Origin: Anastrepha obliqua
Taxonomy: Eukaryota; Arthropoda; Insecta; Diptera; Tephritidae
DNA length: 64,000 nt
Assembly (NCBI RefSeq): GCF_027943255.1
Contig: NC_072892.1
Coordinates: 34,185,792-34,249,791 of the forward strand
Direction of reading: 5' to 3'
The notes under the pieces are model-generated. The model was not told the origin of the DNA. It worked only from the letters and a program-made list of their open reading frames with translations, and searched no databases. Below, piece by piece: positions 1 to 10,010 of this stretch. The position numbers were made by a program, and so were the translations under genes. Each line of letters opens with the position of its first letter. The first letter of the stretch is position 1.

Positions 1-890
1 TTTTATGCGCAATTAATGAGTAAATGTTCTGCCTGCATACATTCTTCACAATTTACCAATTTGGCATCAGACAAATTAACTTCATGGATCCCAAATGGCC
101 AGCTTCCAGGGAGGCTGCCGCTTTTACTCCGTCCGAACGGCATGCCGCAATTTGCTTTATCGATCAATATTCAATTTGTTCACGTCTTTCACTTGTATAT
201 ATGCTTGTATGTGCCTATGTATTAGTATATATTTCGCTTTGCCCTTCACGCTGTCAACGCAAGCCCTGTGCGTTTGCCGACACTCTATCACACAGCTTGG
301 TTTGTCAAGCGTCCGCCAATACTCTAGGCAGTCATCCAGTCAGCCATCCGACCGACGGACCAACCAATCTTTTAGTCATCCAGCTATTGAGAAAGCGCAA
401 AAAAACGCTGGAAAAAGTTTAATTGAAAAAGTTTTCCACACCTTTTTCAGGCCACTTCTGTGCTTGCGCGGTATTTTTTTGCACTTTGTCGTTCGAGTTT
501 TTCTGGCATGCGTTTTTTTTTTTGCTCTGGTGCACGCTAGCTAACCAAGCATTCAGCTAGTTACCGGAATTCTGCATACTTTCGGGCTCATACAAGCGGC
601 AAAGTAGTCTAACAATCGTGAGTGTCGCATGTGTTATTATGACGCTCGCTTCCACCACGCCTGAGGATGATTATTTTTTAATTGACCCAATTCGTTAAGT
701 ATTTTTTAATAACAAGGCTTTTATGGTTGGGCTTAGCTGGCTACGGTGGAGTATTGTGGCAGATTAACGGCGCCTTTGAACTTCACCTTTGTCGATTGTT
801 CTATATTTTGGCCAATGAGTCTTTTGAAGGGCTTTGCTAATTTGATTTTTAAAGTTGTTTCTCACTTGGCAATGAAATGTCTCTAAAGCG
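1..890. other. Non-coding stretch, nothing recognised
   Basis: Moderately AT-rich sequence with several overlapping open frames of 69-149 codons on the plus strand (16-544). They overlap in different frames, show no recognisable domain and mostly lack a convincing start. I see no transposon ends or tandem repeats here. Confidence 0.5.
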
Positions 891-899
891 ACATTTTAG

Positions 900-1660
900 C
901 AGAAAATGCGCTGGATAAAGTCACTCCTAAAAGTAGTCACTTTACGTGGATATCTGCTGTGTAAAGGAACTCTTAGAAGTAGCGAATAGTAGAAAAATTC
1001 TTAATCTTAAATTTTGCGAGAAAAGATGCTGAATAGATGATTTCCTAAAAGTAGGCAATTGAAGTTCGGAAGTGATGCGTAAAAGAGTTCCTAAAAATTC
1101 AATGAAGTGAATTTCTTAAAAGTTACGTTTTGAGAAAAAGATGTGAATAAAGGAATTCTTAGAAGCAGCAATAAAATATAAATGAAGATCTGTTAAGTAA
1201 CGTTTCCACAACAGTCGGCTCGACGTTACCCGTCGGATATAAAGACCAAGAGAGGGGGCAATGTTTATGCTACTTCAACAACAACTGCTGATAACAGGAA
1301 TTTCTAAAGGCAGTCAACAGAAGTACTTTTTTTAGGGTTTTGAGAGAAAAGATGCTGAATATACGACCACCTAAAAGTAGGCACTAAAAGCTAGAAAGTG
1401 CTCCGTAAAGGAATTCTTAAATGTACTCAAAAGGGGAGAATTTCAGAGTAAACTAATTCCTAAAAGTAGGCAATATAAATTAAGAAATGTTAAGTGAAAG
1501 ATATTCTCAAAAGTAGTTGTAGAAATTGGTTTTTCAAAAGTGACTTTGGGAGAAAAGGTGTTGTATGAATGAATTCCTAAAAGTAGGCAATGTAAGTGAG
1601 TAGCTCGTGAGTAAAATAAAAGGACTCCTAAAAGTAGTTTATAAAAGCGTAATTTTGTTC
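900..1660. repeat. Diverged tandem repeat with CCTAAAAGTAGGCAA core
   Basis: A motif of the form AATTCCTAAAAGTAGGCAA recurs at irregular spacing (near 930, 1045, 1370, 1460, 1575 and 1625). A longer unit, GAGAAAAGATGCTGAATA followed by that core, recurs near 1017, 1130, 1345 and 1550. The copies are clearly related but diverged, so this looks like an old tandem array. A GC-richer segment at about 1200-1300, with GTCGGCTCGACGTTACCCG, breaks it up and may be a separate insertion. The array has no coding potential: the 77-codon minus-strand frame at 1443-1676 is a by-product of the repeat. Confidence 0.7.
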
Positions 1661-1689
1661 TTTTGAAGGCTTTCATAACATATTTTTGG

Positions 1690-2010
1690 ACTGTATTTTC
1701 TCAAGAGAGTTTTTTCTTAAATTTTTCTTTGATTATAATCTTTTATTACCATGAATTATATTTTTTTTTGTTTTTGTATATACATTAAAAAAATTTTTTA
1801 TTTATGTATTATATATATATATCTATATATATATATATTTTTTTTTTATATATAAATTTTTCCTTTGTATTTTGCCGTTTTTTTTTTGTATAAATGTTTT
1901 CCTTTTTATGTAATTTTTCCTCCTGATATTTTTTTCCTTTTAAATATATTTCCGTTTTTTATATATTTTTTGTCCTTTTTGTATATTTTTTTTTATTTGA
2001 CATTTGATTT
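1690..2010. repeat. T-rich low-complexity block
   Basis: Long T runs alternate with TATATA tracts on the plus strand. It is low-complexity sequence with no coding content. Confidence 0.85.
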
Positions 2011-3040
2011 CTTCTATTAAGTAAGCTGAGTTCTTCTCCACTTTCATTTACCTTCGTGTCAAAGTGGTTTCGTCAGCTCTTCTTCAACTGCAAATCTGTT
2101 TTTCCGCTGGCGGGTCTTTTCGTGCTTGTATTCAGTTGTTTTTTTGTATTTTTTATTAACTTTTCCGTATTGAATTGAATTTGAACTGATTGCTTTTTCG
2201 TATTCTCTTTCAACTTCAAACGAGTGTATTGTTGTTGCTATCTTTTTCTCTTCTGCAGGCGCGCAATAGTTAGTTGAAGTCAATCGAGAGTCAGCAGAAG
2301 CCAGTCGAGGTGATACACCAAGCGCTGTTGTTTCAAATTTCATTATGAAACGCACTACATTTTATGCAATTTATTTTTTCTTTTGGTTTTCTTTCATTTG
2401 ATTTTGGTCTCTTTTCCCGGCCGCAATTTCTCAATCTTCTTTTCAATACATAGCGATGTACATAAATTGGGTATTGTATTTGCTCTGCTTTATTTGGTAT
2501 TGATTGACTGTCAATATTTGAGGCGGTCTCATTCTGAAATCACTTCAGATTTAGAATTTCACAATTATGCATTTTTATATATTTTGATTTATTTATTATA
2601 AATTTGGGTTAAGTCATTTCAAATTTTTCTGTCTTAAGTGTTAAGTGGCATAGTTTCAGAGCAAACGTCCATTGAGTAAAGTCTAGGTTCGAAAAAAAAA
2701 ATTAAAAAAAAAAAGAAATGATAAATGAAGCATAAAATCGAACTTTTTTCAAAATTCTTCAAAAACTAAATTACAAAAATTAGTTTTCAAATAAGAGTAT
2801 CAAAATGTCATAATACGCAACTCATATTCCACAACTACCTCGTTTCTCGAAAGCATTACTTCAAATTTTAGACCAAAAGCATGAAGCAATTTTTAGTGTT
2901 CAAACCCCAACCCCCGTATGCTCACAATTTTTTTTATCACTCCAAAATCAATTTTTGTATAATAGTTAAAAATTCGTAACTCAAGAACTTAGTGAAATAC
3001 TCTACACTTGTTTTACCTCTTATGAAATCTGAATAGAGTT
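2011..3040. other. Non-coding stretch, nothing recognised
   Basis: Mixed AT-rich sequence. A 98-codon minus-strand frame (2059-2355) has its first ATG near 2345 and a lysine/glutamate-rich composition that matches no family I know. A second frame (2383-2601) is hydrophobic by base composition. I see no splice-flanked exon. Confidence 0.45.
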
Positions 3041-3044
3041 CGCC

Positions 3045-3813
3045 TTTAATTTTTTTTATTTTGTGTTTTTTAGTTTATTCATTTTTTTTGACTTAGTATA
3101 GTGCGTTTTTTATTTAATAATTTTTTTATTTAATTATTTTTTCGCTTATTAATTTTTTTATTTATTCATTCTTTTATTTAATAATGTTTTTATTCATTAT
3201 TTTTTTTTATTAATAATTTTTTTATTAATTTTTTATTCATTCAGTGTTTTTTTTTATTTATAATTTTTTTTACCTATTCAATAATTTTTTAATTTAAATT
3301 TTTTTATTTATTATACTAATTTTTTTGTTTTTATTATTCGATTTTTGATTTGATTCGTATCGAATAAGAAAGATTTTGTATTTATAATTTTTTTATTTAC
3401 TATTTTTTTTATGTATTCAGTGTTTTTTATTTACTATTATTTTCATTTATAATTTTAATAATTTTTTATATTTATTACTCTTTTCATTAATTAAGTTTTT
3501 TATTTACTAATTTGTATTTAATTCAATTGTAGATTTATTCATTTTTTATTTAATTAATTATTTTTTTTATTCACTCAAGTTTTTATTTTTTTAATTAATT
3601 TATTGATTTTAATTTTTTATTTTTTTAGTTTTTAATTTTATTCATTATTTTTTAATTTTATTTTACTGTTTTAAATATTTTTTTAAATGTTTTTTTATTT
3701 TCTTTATTTTTTTTTAATATTATTTTACTACTATATTTTTTTAATATTATGTTTTGTTATTTTAATTATTTTCTATTATTTAAAATATTTATTATTATTT
3801 AAAATATTTATTA
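3045..3813. repeat. T-rich low-complexity block, left flank of Helitron
   Basis: Runs of ATTTTTTTATTTATT-like sequence. The block ends with repeated TATTTAAAATATTTATTA, and a similar sequence resumes at 6392. It therefore appears to be one low-complexity block split by the Helitron insertion. Confidence 0.85.
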
Positions 3814-3842
3814 CTAGCTTATACCCGTGGGTTTCACCCCAC
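3814..3842 (-). other. Helitron 3' terminus: hairpin and CTAG end
   Basis: On the minus strand GTGGG and CCCAC (3842-3838 and 3831-3827) can pair around a 6-nt loop. They are followed by GGGTATAAG and the terminal CTAG, then host T. A GC-rich hairpin roughly 10 nt before a CTRR end is the known Helitron termination signal. Confidence 0.85.
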
Positions 3843-3910
3843 ATTTCTATCAAAAAGTATGCAATGTAAATAAAACAACTTTAACTTTTGTAAGTCAGTT
3901 TAGGAATTAT

Positions 3911-5268
3911 TCAAACGATCGGATATACGACATTTTTTGTTATATTATTTTGAGTATAAATAAAAAGGTTTTTTGGTGCGCCAACTCTGGAGCAGGCTAC
4001 ATATAATTGGCCATGGGTAAAACATGAGTTGGTTAGATTGACTCCTACTACAGCTAATGATTGTCCCTGAGCTTTATTTATGGACATTGCGAAAGCCAGT
4101 CTAATAGGAAATTAGAGGCGTTTAAAATTGAAAGGTTATCCGTCGATATCATTGGAATTCTTGGTATGAAAACTTTGTGGTTTTCAAAATTTCCTGATAA
4201 AACCATAGCTTCTATAACATTCGGTAAAAGTTTCGTGATGATTAGCCTTGTGCCATTGCATAAACGTGGAGGATCCAAATTACGCAGCATAATTATCATG
4301 GCCCCCTTTTTAAGCATCAGTCGATGAGGAGGAATTCCTGATGGGTCCAAGGAGTTAACAAACTCAACGGGATAATGAACAGCCTGGGATTCTTCGACGA
4401 CTGTGTCAATGGAATGAATAGTTGTGACAGTTCCTGGTAGTATTTCTTGAATTTTGGAATTAATGACATTTACATCGTCATTCTTAGGTGCCAAAATTGC
4501 CCTTTCTCGAAGCCATCTATAGTTTGTGTGATTGGCTGAAATATTTGTAAATACCCTTTCTATCAAAGCATCGACTGATAACATAAGTTGACAAAAACCT
4601 GGAGGAAAATAAATTAAATTTGGTGGTAAAGAAACTGGTATTTTTCCATTGCCTATTGTAAGTAGTTGTTCAGAAAAAACTTCTGCTGAAGCATCTCCTC
4701 CCAAATATGCTCTCATATTTGTAGAAAGAGTCAATTTTTGAACGTAGTCCCATAGGTATGACGATTTTAAGCAGGAATAACTGGAAGAATTTGTCGAAAA
4801 TCCCCTGCCATTAAGAGTAAGGCACCACCCATGGGTTGATCATTACCTCTCAAGTCTCTCAGAGATCGGTCTAAAGCTTCCAGCGACTTTTTATGGGCCA
4901 TTGTGCACTCATCCCACACGATTAGCTTACATGTCTTTAGAACCCTACCTTGACCTGAGTTTTTGCTTATATTGCACATCGGTGTGTCAGATATTTGCAT
5001 AGACAGTGGTAACTTAAAAGCTGAGTGAGCTGTTCGTCCGCCACACAAAAGGGTAGCCGCTATTCCTGAAGAAGCAACTGCCACAGCGATTTCTTTCTTT
5101 TCTCTTACATCAGCCAATATAAAATTAAGCAGAAATGTTTTGCCGGTTCCTCCAGGCGCATCCAAAAAAATCAATCCTCCCTTATTTTCAATAATCATTC
5201 CTTGGATAGTTTCGTACGCGACTTTTTGATCCGTAACCTCTATCGTTGATAATATAAATTCGTTTCTA
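3911..5268 (-). pseudogene. Helitron Pif1-like helicase, C-terminal part, broken
   Basis: In autonomous Helitrons this domain unwinds DNA during rolling-circle transposition. The minus strand shows Walker A (DAPGGTGKTF), Walker B (LIVWDECTM), GDFRQILPVIP, then WLRERAILAPKN, NGTRLIITKL and the late motifs SINKAQGQSLAVVGVNL and HGQLYVACSRVGAPKN, ending YPIV and a stop at 3911-3913. The reading is interrupted. Near 4770 the frame jumps from VIP to CLKSSYLWDYVQKL, where I expect a dozen or so residues from the family, so a small deletion caused a frameshift. Near 4137 there is a further frame change. A TAA at 4112-4114 sits where the family usually has FKRLQFP. Homology starts abruptly at about 5268 with NEFILSTIEVTDQKVAYE; everything upstream is lost. 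It is certainly non-functional. Confidence 0.9.
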
Positions 5269-5279
5269 TATCAAATGGT

Positions 5280-6245
5280 CTAACCCCCATTTTTCTCTAA
5301 ACTTAAACTTTTTACCAATTTTTGGTATTCTACCATAAATGCGTCCAGTAATATGCAGTATGAAAAATCCCATTTGTATAGGAGGTGTCACGCCCCATTT
5401 CTAGCTATCACCAGTTTTCATCTACACCTGCAGGTATTAACCTTATATAATCTCTTACCAAATTTCAGTTGTCTAGCCCAAATACTTCCGGAGATATGGA
5501 CAATGAAAAATTGCATTTATATGGGAGGTGCCAAGCCCCCTTTTTCGTTTTTCTCAGTTTTCTTGGAGGTGTTAGGAATTAACCTCATATAACCCCTTCC
5601 CAAATTTCATTGGTCTAGCCTAAATACTTCTAGAGATATGGACTATAAAAAATTCCAGTTGTATGGGAGGTGCCATGCCCCCTTTTTCGTTACAGTTTTT
5701 CTGGATGTGGTAAGGATTAATGTCATATAACCCCTTACCAAATTTCAGTAGTCTAACGTAAATACTTCCAGAAATACGGACTGGTAAAAATTCCATTTGT
5801 ATGGGAGGTGCCACTCCCCCTTTTTAGTTATACGCAGTTTTTGTGGATGTGGTAAGGATTAATGTCATATAACCCCTTACCAAATTCCAGTAGTCTAACG
5901 TAAATACTTCCAGAAATACGGACTGTTAAAAAATCCATTTGCATGGGAGGTGCCACGCCCCCTCTTTAGTTATACGCAGTTTTTGTGGATGTGGTAAGGA
6001 TTAATGTCATATAACCCCTTACCAAATTCCAGTAGTCTAACGTAAATACTTCCAGAAATACGGACTGTTAAAAAATCCATTTGCATGGGAGGTGCCACGC
6101 CCCCTCTTTAGTTATACGCAGTTTTTGTGGATGTGGTAAGGATTAATGTCATATAACCCCTTACCAAATTCCAGTAGTCTAACGTAAATACTTTTAGAAA
6201 TACGGACTGTTAAAAACTCCATTTGTACGGAAGGTGCCACGCCCC
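5280..6245. repeat. Seven-copy 142-bp tandem repeat inside the Helitron
   Basis: The landmark GGGAGGTGCCACGCCCCC (or close variants) falls at 5380, 5523, 5665, 5803, 5945, 6087 and 6229, giving periods of 143, 142, 138, 142, 142 and 142. Each unit also carries CCTTACCAAATTCCAGTAG, ACTTCCAGAAATACGGACTG and TTGTGGATGTGGTAAGG. The units at about 5870-6240 are almost identical, while those next to the helicase (5280-5650) are clearly diverged, so recent homogenisation ran from the 5' terminal side of the element. No open reading frame is shared by the units. Arrays of this kind are known inside insect Helitrons and Helentrons; assigning it to a named family would need a library search. Confidence 0.92.
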
Positions 6246-6391
6246 CTATATATATCAAAATATTTTTTAGCCTATTACCATCCCGGTAAGGTATCCAGTT
6301 CGTGTTTCAAATTTGGTTACGATCGGTTTATGCGTTTAGGACGCAAGTTGATCTATAGATACATACATAATTTGAATTTTATATATATAGA
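6246..6391 (-). other. Helitron 5' terminal region
   Basis: Read on the minus strand it starts TCTATATATATAAAATTC and runs through ACGCATAAACCGATCG and CAAATTTGAAACACG into the first 142-bp unit. The TC start preceded by host A, and a leader of this style, fit the 5' ends of insect Helitrons. Confidence 0.75.
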
Positions 6392-6540
6392 TTATTTAAA
6401 ATATTTATTATTATAATTTTTTTGTTGTTTATGATTTTGTATTTTGTTGTTCTGCTGTTTTGCTATTTTAATTATTTTTTGTTATTTTATTACATTTTTT
6501 ATTATTATTATTTTTTTGTTTTTGTCTTCATTTTTTCCCC
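6392..6540. repeat. T-rich low-complexity block, right flank of Helitron
   Basis: This resumes the TATTTAAAATATTTATTATTAT sequence that is cut at 3813, then continues as T-rich simple sequence. Confidence 0.8.
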
Positions 6541-8350
6541 CCACATACACCTATAAACCAGTGCAAACTTATTGACGACATCGTCTACGCTCCCCATTAT
6601 TTTCCTTGCTTCCTTTCCTTTCCCTAACCCTTTTCCATCTCGTTGGCATCGTCAAGTCGCCAAGCAAGTGGCCTTTTTCGCATCTTCAACTTATCTTACC
6701 CTGCTTGTAATTCCTGCCAACACGCCTGTCAGAACTGCATTAGCCTTGGAAGTCTCGTCGTTCGCTCGCTCTACAGCGCCCCGCTCTTCTTTAAGATATT
6801 TTGTCACTATAAAAACTTTTAGAAATCAATGATTTCTTCAAGCAATAGCCCTACTCGTACTACAAATACTAAGAATTCCTAAAACGAGAAGCGAGAGGGT
6901 ACAACGTCTGCCGCGTAGACTGATTGAGTAGGTGAGCGTGAGTGAGTGCGTTAAGTTGAGTGGAGTGGAGTGAAGTGGATTTGCAAAACGTACAAACATC
7001 CAAACAGAGTTGAGTATTCTCACACTTGAGTGTTTTGTCGCTACACAATTTTTTGCTCTCAGCATTTGCTCATTGCCAGTGTCTTTCGCACTTAATTTGA
7101 TTTTTGTTTTTTTGCGTTTTTTACTATTTTAGTTTTTACTTTTCTTGCAAATATTTTTGTAGCATTTTCCCGTGCTTCCTTTTGCACGCGTGCCGGTAGC
7201 TTGCAATTTGTCTCTCAATCTCGAGCTGCTAGACGAGCCGTGCAACGTAGTCTAGTCGCCTCCACCTCCGTGACTTGCTACCAACTTCAGCATTAGTGCA
7301 AATTTGTTTTCATTGGATTTTCGCGAGGTTCTTTTTATTTTTTGCAGCTCTGTCCAGAATCTTTGTTTATTTTTTTTTTTAATTTTTGTCGCTCGTCGTC
7401 TCTTTGCGCTTGGCGCGCGTGTCTTTGGTAAATTTGATATCCTTGAGTATTTTGCTCATTTTTATCGCATTTCTTTTTCTTCACACTAAACTTTTCCACT
7501 TTTATGTCAGTATTATTATTGCTAATGTTTAAGCCACTTATCGTGCTTTTATTCCTATTTGAAGCATGTGCATGTGTGTGTGTGTGTGTGTATGAGTGTG
7601 TACATACTTTATGTTGCTCACACTTTATCAGCGTAGTTGTGTGTTAGTTTTATTAGCCTCCTTTTCTGCTCGAGTTCGCAAAGGACTTATGTTCTCCTTC
7701 CTTCCTCCCTATTGCTAGAATTTCTATTTATTTTTAGCTGTTGAAGCTGGTGTAAAATAGCTTTCTGTCAAATTCTTTGAACAGCAGTAAATATTTTCTC
7801 TAAAAATATATATTTCTTCTGTACTTTTTTCAAGTACATTTCTACGCAACCGGATAGGTCTTCTATTACCAAATTGCAGCTCTGTTTAAATGCTTTTGGT
7901 TTAGTCGTTGTGAAAATCAGGCAGAATTGGTTGGCTAACGAAATTTTTGGTTTGGTTAACGTAAGCAGCTGGTTTAGAAAATTATAAAAATATATATTTT
8001 TTTCTAATATTAACCATTTTCTATAAAAATCTGCCTTTTTAACTCAAAACATTGTATATTTTTGTTTGTAAAAATCAGGCGAATTTCATGGTAAGCAGAC
8101 ACATTTTGATTTACTATAAGAGATTTCGAACTATGTAAGGTTGAATGGCCTGTTAGTTTTTTCTGAAATAAAATTCCTTCAAAAGTTGAATTTTGATATT
8201 TTCGCTTACAATAAAAATACCAAAAACGTGCATTGGCGCAATTAATTTTTTCTACCAAGAAACATTACCGGCTACATTTCAGTGTCTGAAGTATTACTCT
8301 GGCAAAAAATTGAACATACAAACTAAAGGTTGAATATACTTAGTTTTAGA
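6541..8350. other. Non-coding stretch with a short (GT)n tract
   Basis: A (GT)n microsatellite lies at about 7572-7590, and a GAGTG-rich stretch at about 6925-6975. The open frames at 6572-6832 and 6838-7065 lie on opposite strands, have no recognisable domain and no supporting context. I see no transposon ends. Confidence 0.5.
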
Positions 8351-8379
8351 AATAATTCAGAACTTAGTTTGTTTTAATG

Positions 8380-8540
8380 ATGCTCGATTTTTTTTATATG
8401 GGCGAAAAAGCGTAGCATCGTCACCAAAAAAAAATGTCAAAAAATCAACGGTGTTTTGTAGACACTTGAAACTTGTTTGCACTTTGTTAAAATTAAATGA
8501 GCTATAAAACTGCCTACCTGAAACTGAAAACACTAAAAGT
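8380..8540 (-). repeat. Copy of a dispersed repeat family (GCAGTTTTRTAGCTC)
   Basis: On the minus strand GGCAGTTTTATAGCTCATTT, AATTTTAACAAAGTGCAAA, CGTTGATTTTTTGACA and CGCCCATATAAAAA appear in order. The same block order recurs in plus orientation at about 51690-51810 and several times in 57350-58010. The family identity is unknown. The open frame at 8357-8557 is simply this repeat read as protein. Confidence 0.65.
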
Positions 8541-8569
8541 TCTATGAAAAAATACACAATCCAAGTTGT

Positions 8570-9305
8570 TGTGACCTGTGTTGAAAGTATCTACAGGTGC
8601 ATTCTCCTCTTCAAAGATCCAATAATAGGTCAAAATGTTTCACGAATCTTGGGAAAAGATGATTCCAATCGTCAATCGTCATTTCGTAGTCTACAATTTC
8701 CATTTCGAACGCGCCATAATACGATATTACTCCTCATACCATAACACTACCTTCATGGCCGCAATGCCGACTTAAGTACCTTTCCTCCTTTCTTAAGTCA
8801 TGGAAATAGAAATTGTATCTATTCGGCCCAGCCAGATTGAACTTCCTTTCATCACTAAATACTAATTTTTTCCATTCACCGGAATCGTTATTTGTAACAG
8901 AACGCCAGAACATGTGGTCCCTTGTAAAATCGAGGCGACGTTGTTAACGAAATTTATTCAAAGGTGTTTTTTTTTAATTTTTTATGCCTCAAATGTGGCG
9001 CTCTTAGGATAGCCCTTCGAACGGTGGATTTCCTGGCTGCAACATTTGCCATTTCATGAATTTTTGCTTTTAAAAGGGCGGAATTCGATACAATCCTAAG
9101 AATTTTGTGGCTTCTCTTCGTTGTCGAAGCCATCGCAGTTCTGCCTTTGTAGTTCTTACCATAGGAGGCACCTCAGTTTCACGTAAAGATCCACAACATT
9201 TGGACTTCGACCAATCTTTTTGGCAATTTGGCTATTTGAAAGCCCCTCTGAGGTCAAGACATCGACTTGTCCTTTTCACGATCTGTTTTCTGCTTTCCTT
9301 TATAA
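8570..9305 (-). pseudogene. Tc1-like transposase relic
   Basis: A transposase of the Tc1 group cuts and pastes DNA at TA sites. Piecing the minus-strand frames together by eye gives an N-terminal helix-turn-helix region (DVLTSEGLSNSQIAKKIGRS, then KIHEMANVAARKSTVRRAIL), then LDFTRDHMFWRSVTNNDSG, EWKKLVFSDERKFNLAGP, FYFHDLRKEERYLSRH, SVMV-stop-GVISYYGA and finally WIFEEENAPV. Several frame changes and a TGA separate these. FSDERKFN contains the first catalytic aspartate position. The second, normally QQDNAPIH in this family, reads EEENAPVD, so the aspartate is replaced by glutamate. Nothing matching the third acidic residue follows; sequence homology stops near 8570, next to the dispersed repeat copy. 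No terminal inverted repeats were found. It is an old, dead, truncated copy. Confidence 0.82.
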
Positions 9306-9489
9306 GAATTAACAAGTTTTCGAACAAACGCAATGAATGGTGAAAAAACGATCCATAAATTTCTTTAACCTTAAGTCAGTAAGCATACACAAAGACGTAT
9401 AACAAAGCAATCAATTTGTTCTACAAAAACATTAAAGCCTTTGAAGCATAGTTTTAAAATAAATTCTGAGCTTCTTTTGTTTTCAAATG

Positions 9490-10010
9490 GTTTTGGGTAT
9501 ATTTGTTTATAATTCTTGTTTAACGTTTTTGTATTTTTTTTTACTTTTTCTATTTTTTATTTTATTTCGTTTTTTGTCCTTGTCCTTTTTTTCCTTTTTT
9601 TGCTTTTAATTTTTTTAATTTTTTATTTTTTTTTTTACTTTTTTATTTTTTTTTTTGCTTTTTTAATTTTTTTTTTGTAGAAAAATTTGTATTCGGAAGT
9701 TTTTGGGTATAGAGCATTAATTTTTATTACTTGCTTTTTCAACTGTCTGCGCCTGAGGCCGTACCGCAAACTTAAATATGCATTTTTGAAAGCTAAAATC
9801 GGAAACTCAATTCTTCTTTAATACGAAAACTTACTATTCGCAATTTTTTTTATTGGAATTTTTTTTATTAAGATTTTTTTTATTAGGAACTTTTTAATTT
9901 AGATTTTATTTTTATTAGGAATTTTTTTAATTTGGGCTTTTTTTTTATTTAGATTTTTATTGTTTGGAATTTTTTTGTTTGAAATTTTTTTTATTTGGAA
10001 TTAATAAAAT
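9490..10010. repeat. T-rich low-complexity block
   Basis: T runs are interrupted by single C, A or G. From about 9840 a GGAATTTTTTTTATT-like unit of roughly 20 bp repeats imperfectly. It is not coding. Confidence 0.8.

Larger units (their letters stand above)
3814..6391 (-). mobile_element. Non-autonomous Helitron with both termini, 2578 bp
   Basis: Seen on the minus strand: the element begins TCTATATATATAAAA at 6391 and ends CTAG at 3814, with a short hairpin just inside the 3' end. The base before the 5' TC is A and the base after CTAG is T, which is the A/T insertion rule of Helitrons; there is no target-site duplication. Order from 5' to 3' on the minus strand: a unique 5' leader (6391-6246), seven tandem 142-bp units (about 6245-5280), the C-terminal half of a Pif1-like helicase (5268-3911) and a 3' tail with the hairpin. 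The HUH replication-initiator domain and the helicase N-terminus are missing, so it cannot move on its own. The flanks on both sides carry the same TATTTAAAATATTTATTA sequence. Inference: it was mobilised in trans and its interior was rebuilt by deletion and repeat expansion. Confidence 0.88.

Noticed and set aside
2059..2355. 98-codon charged minus-strand frame
   Set aside because: First ATG is internal, there is no recognisable family, and it is surrounded by low-complexity DNA.
5280..6245. CRISPR-like or satellite array
   Set aside because: Units are contiguous 142-bp repeats without spacers and lie within Helitron ends.
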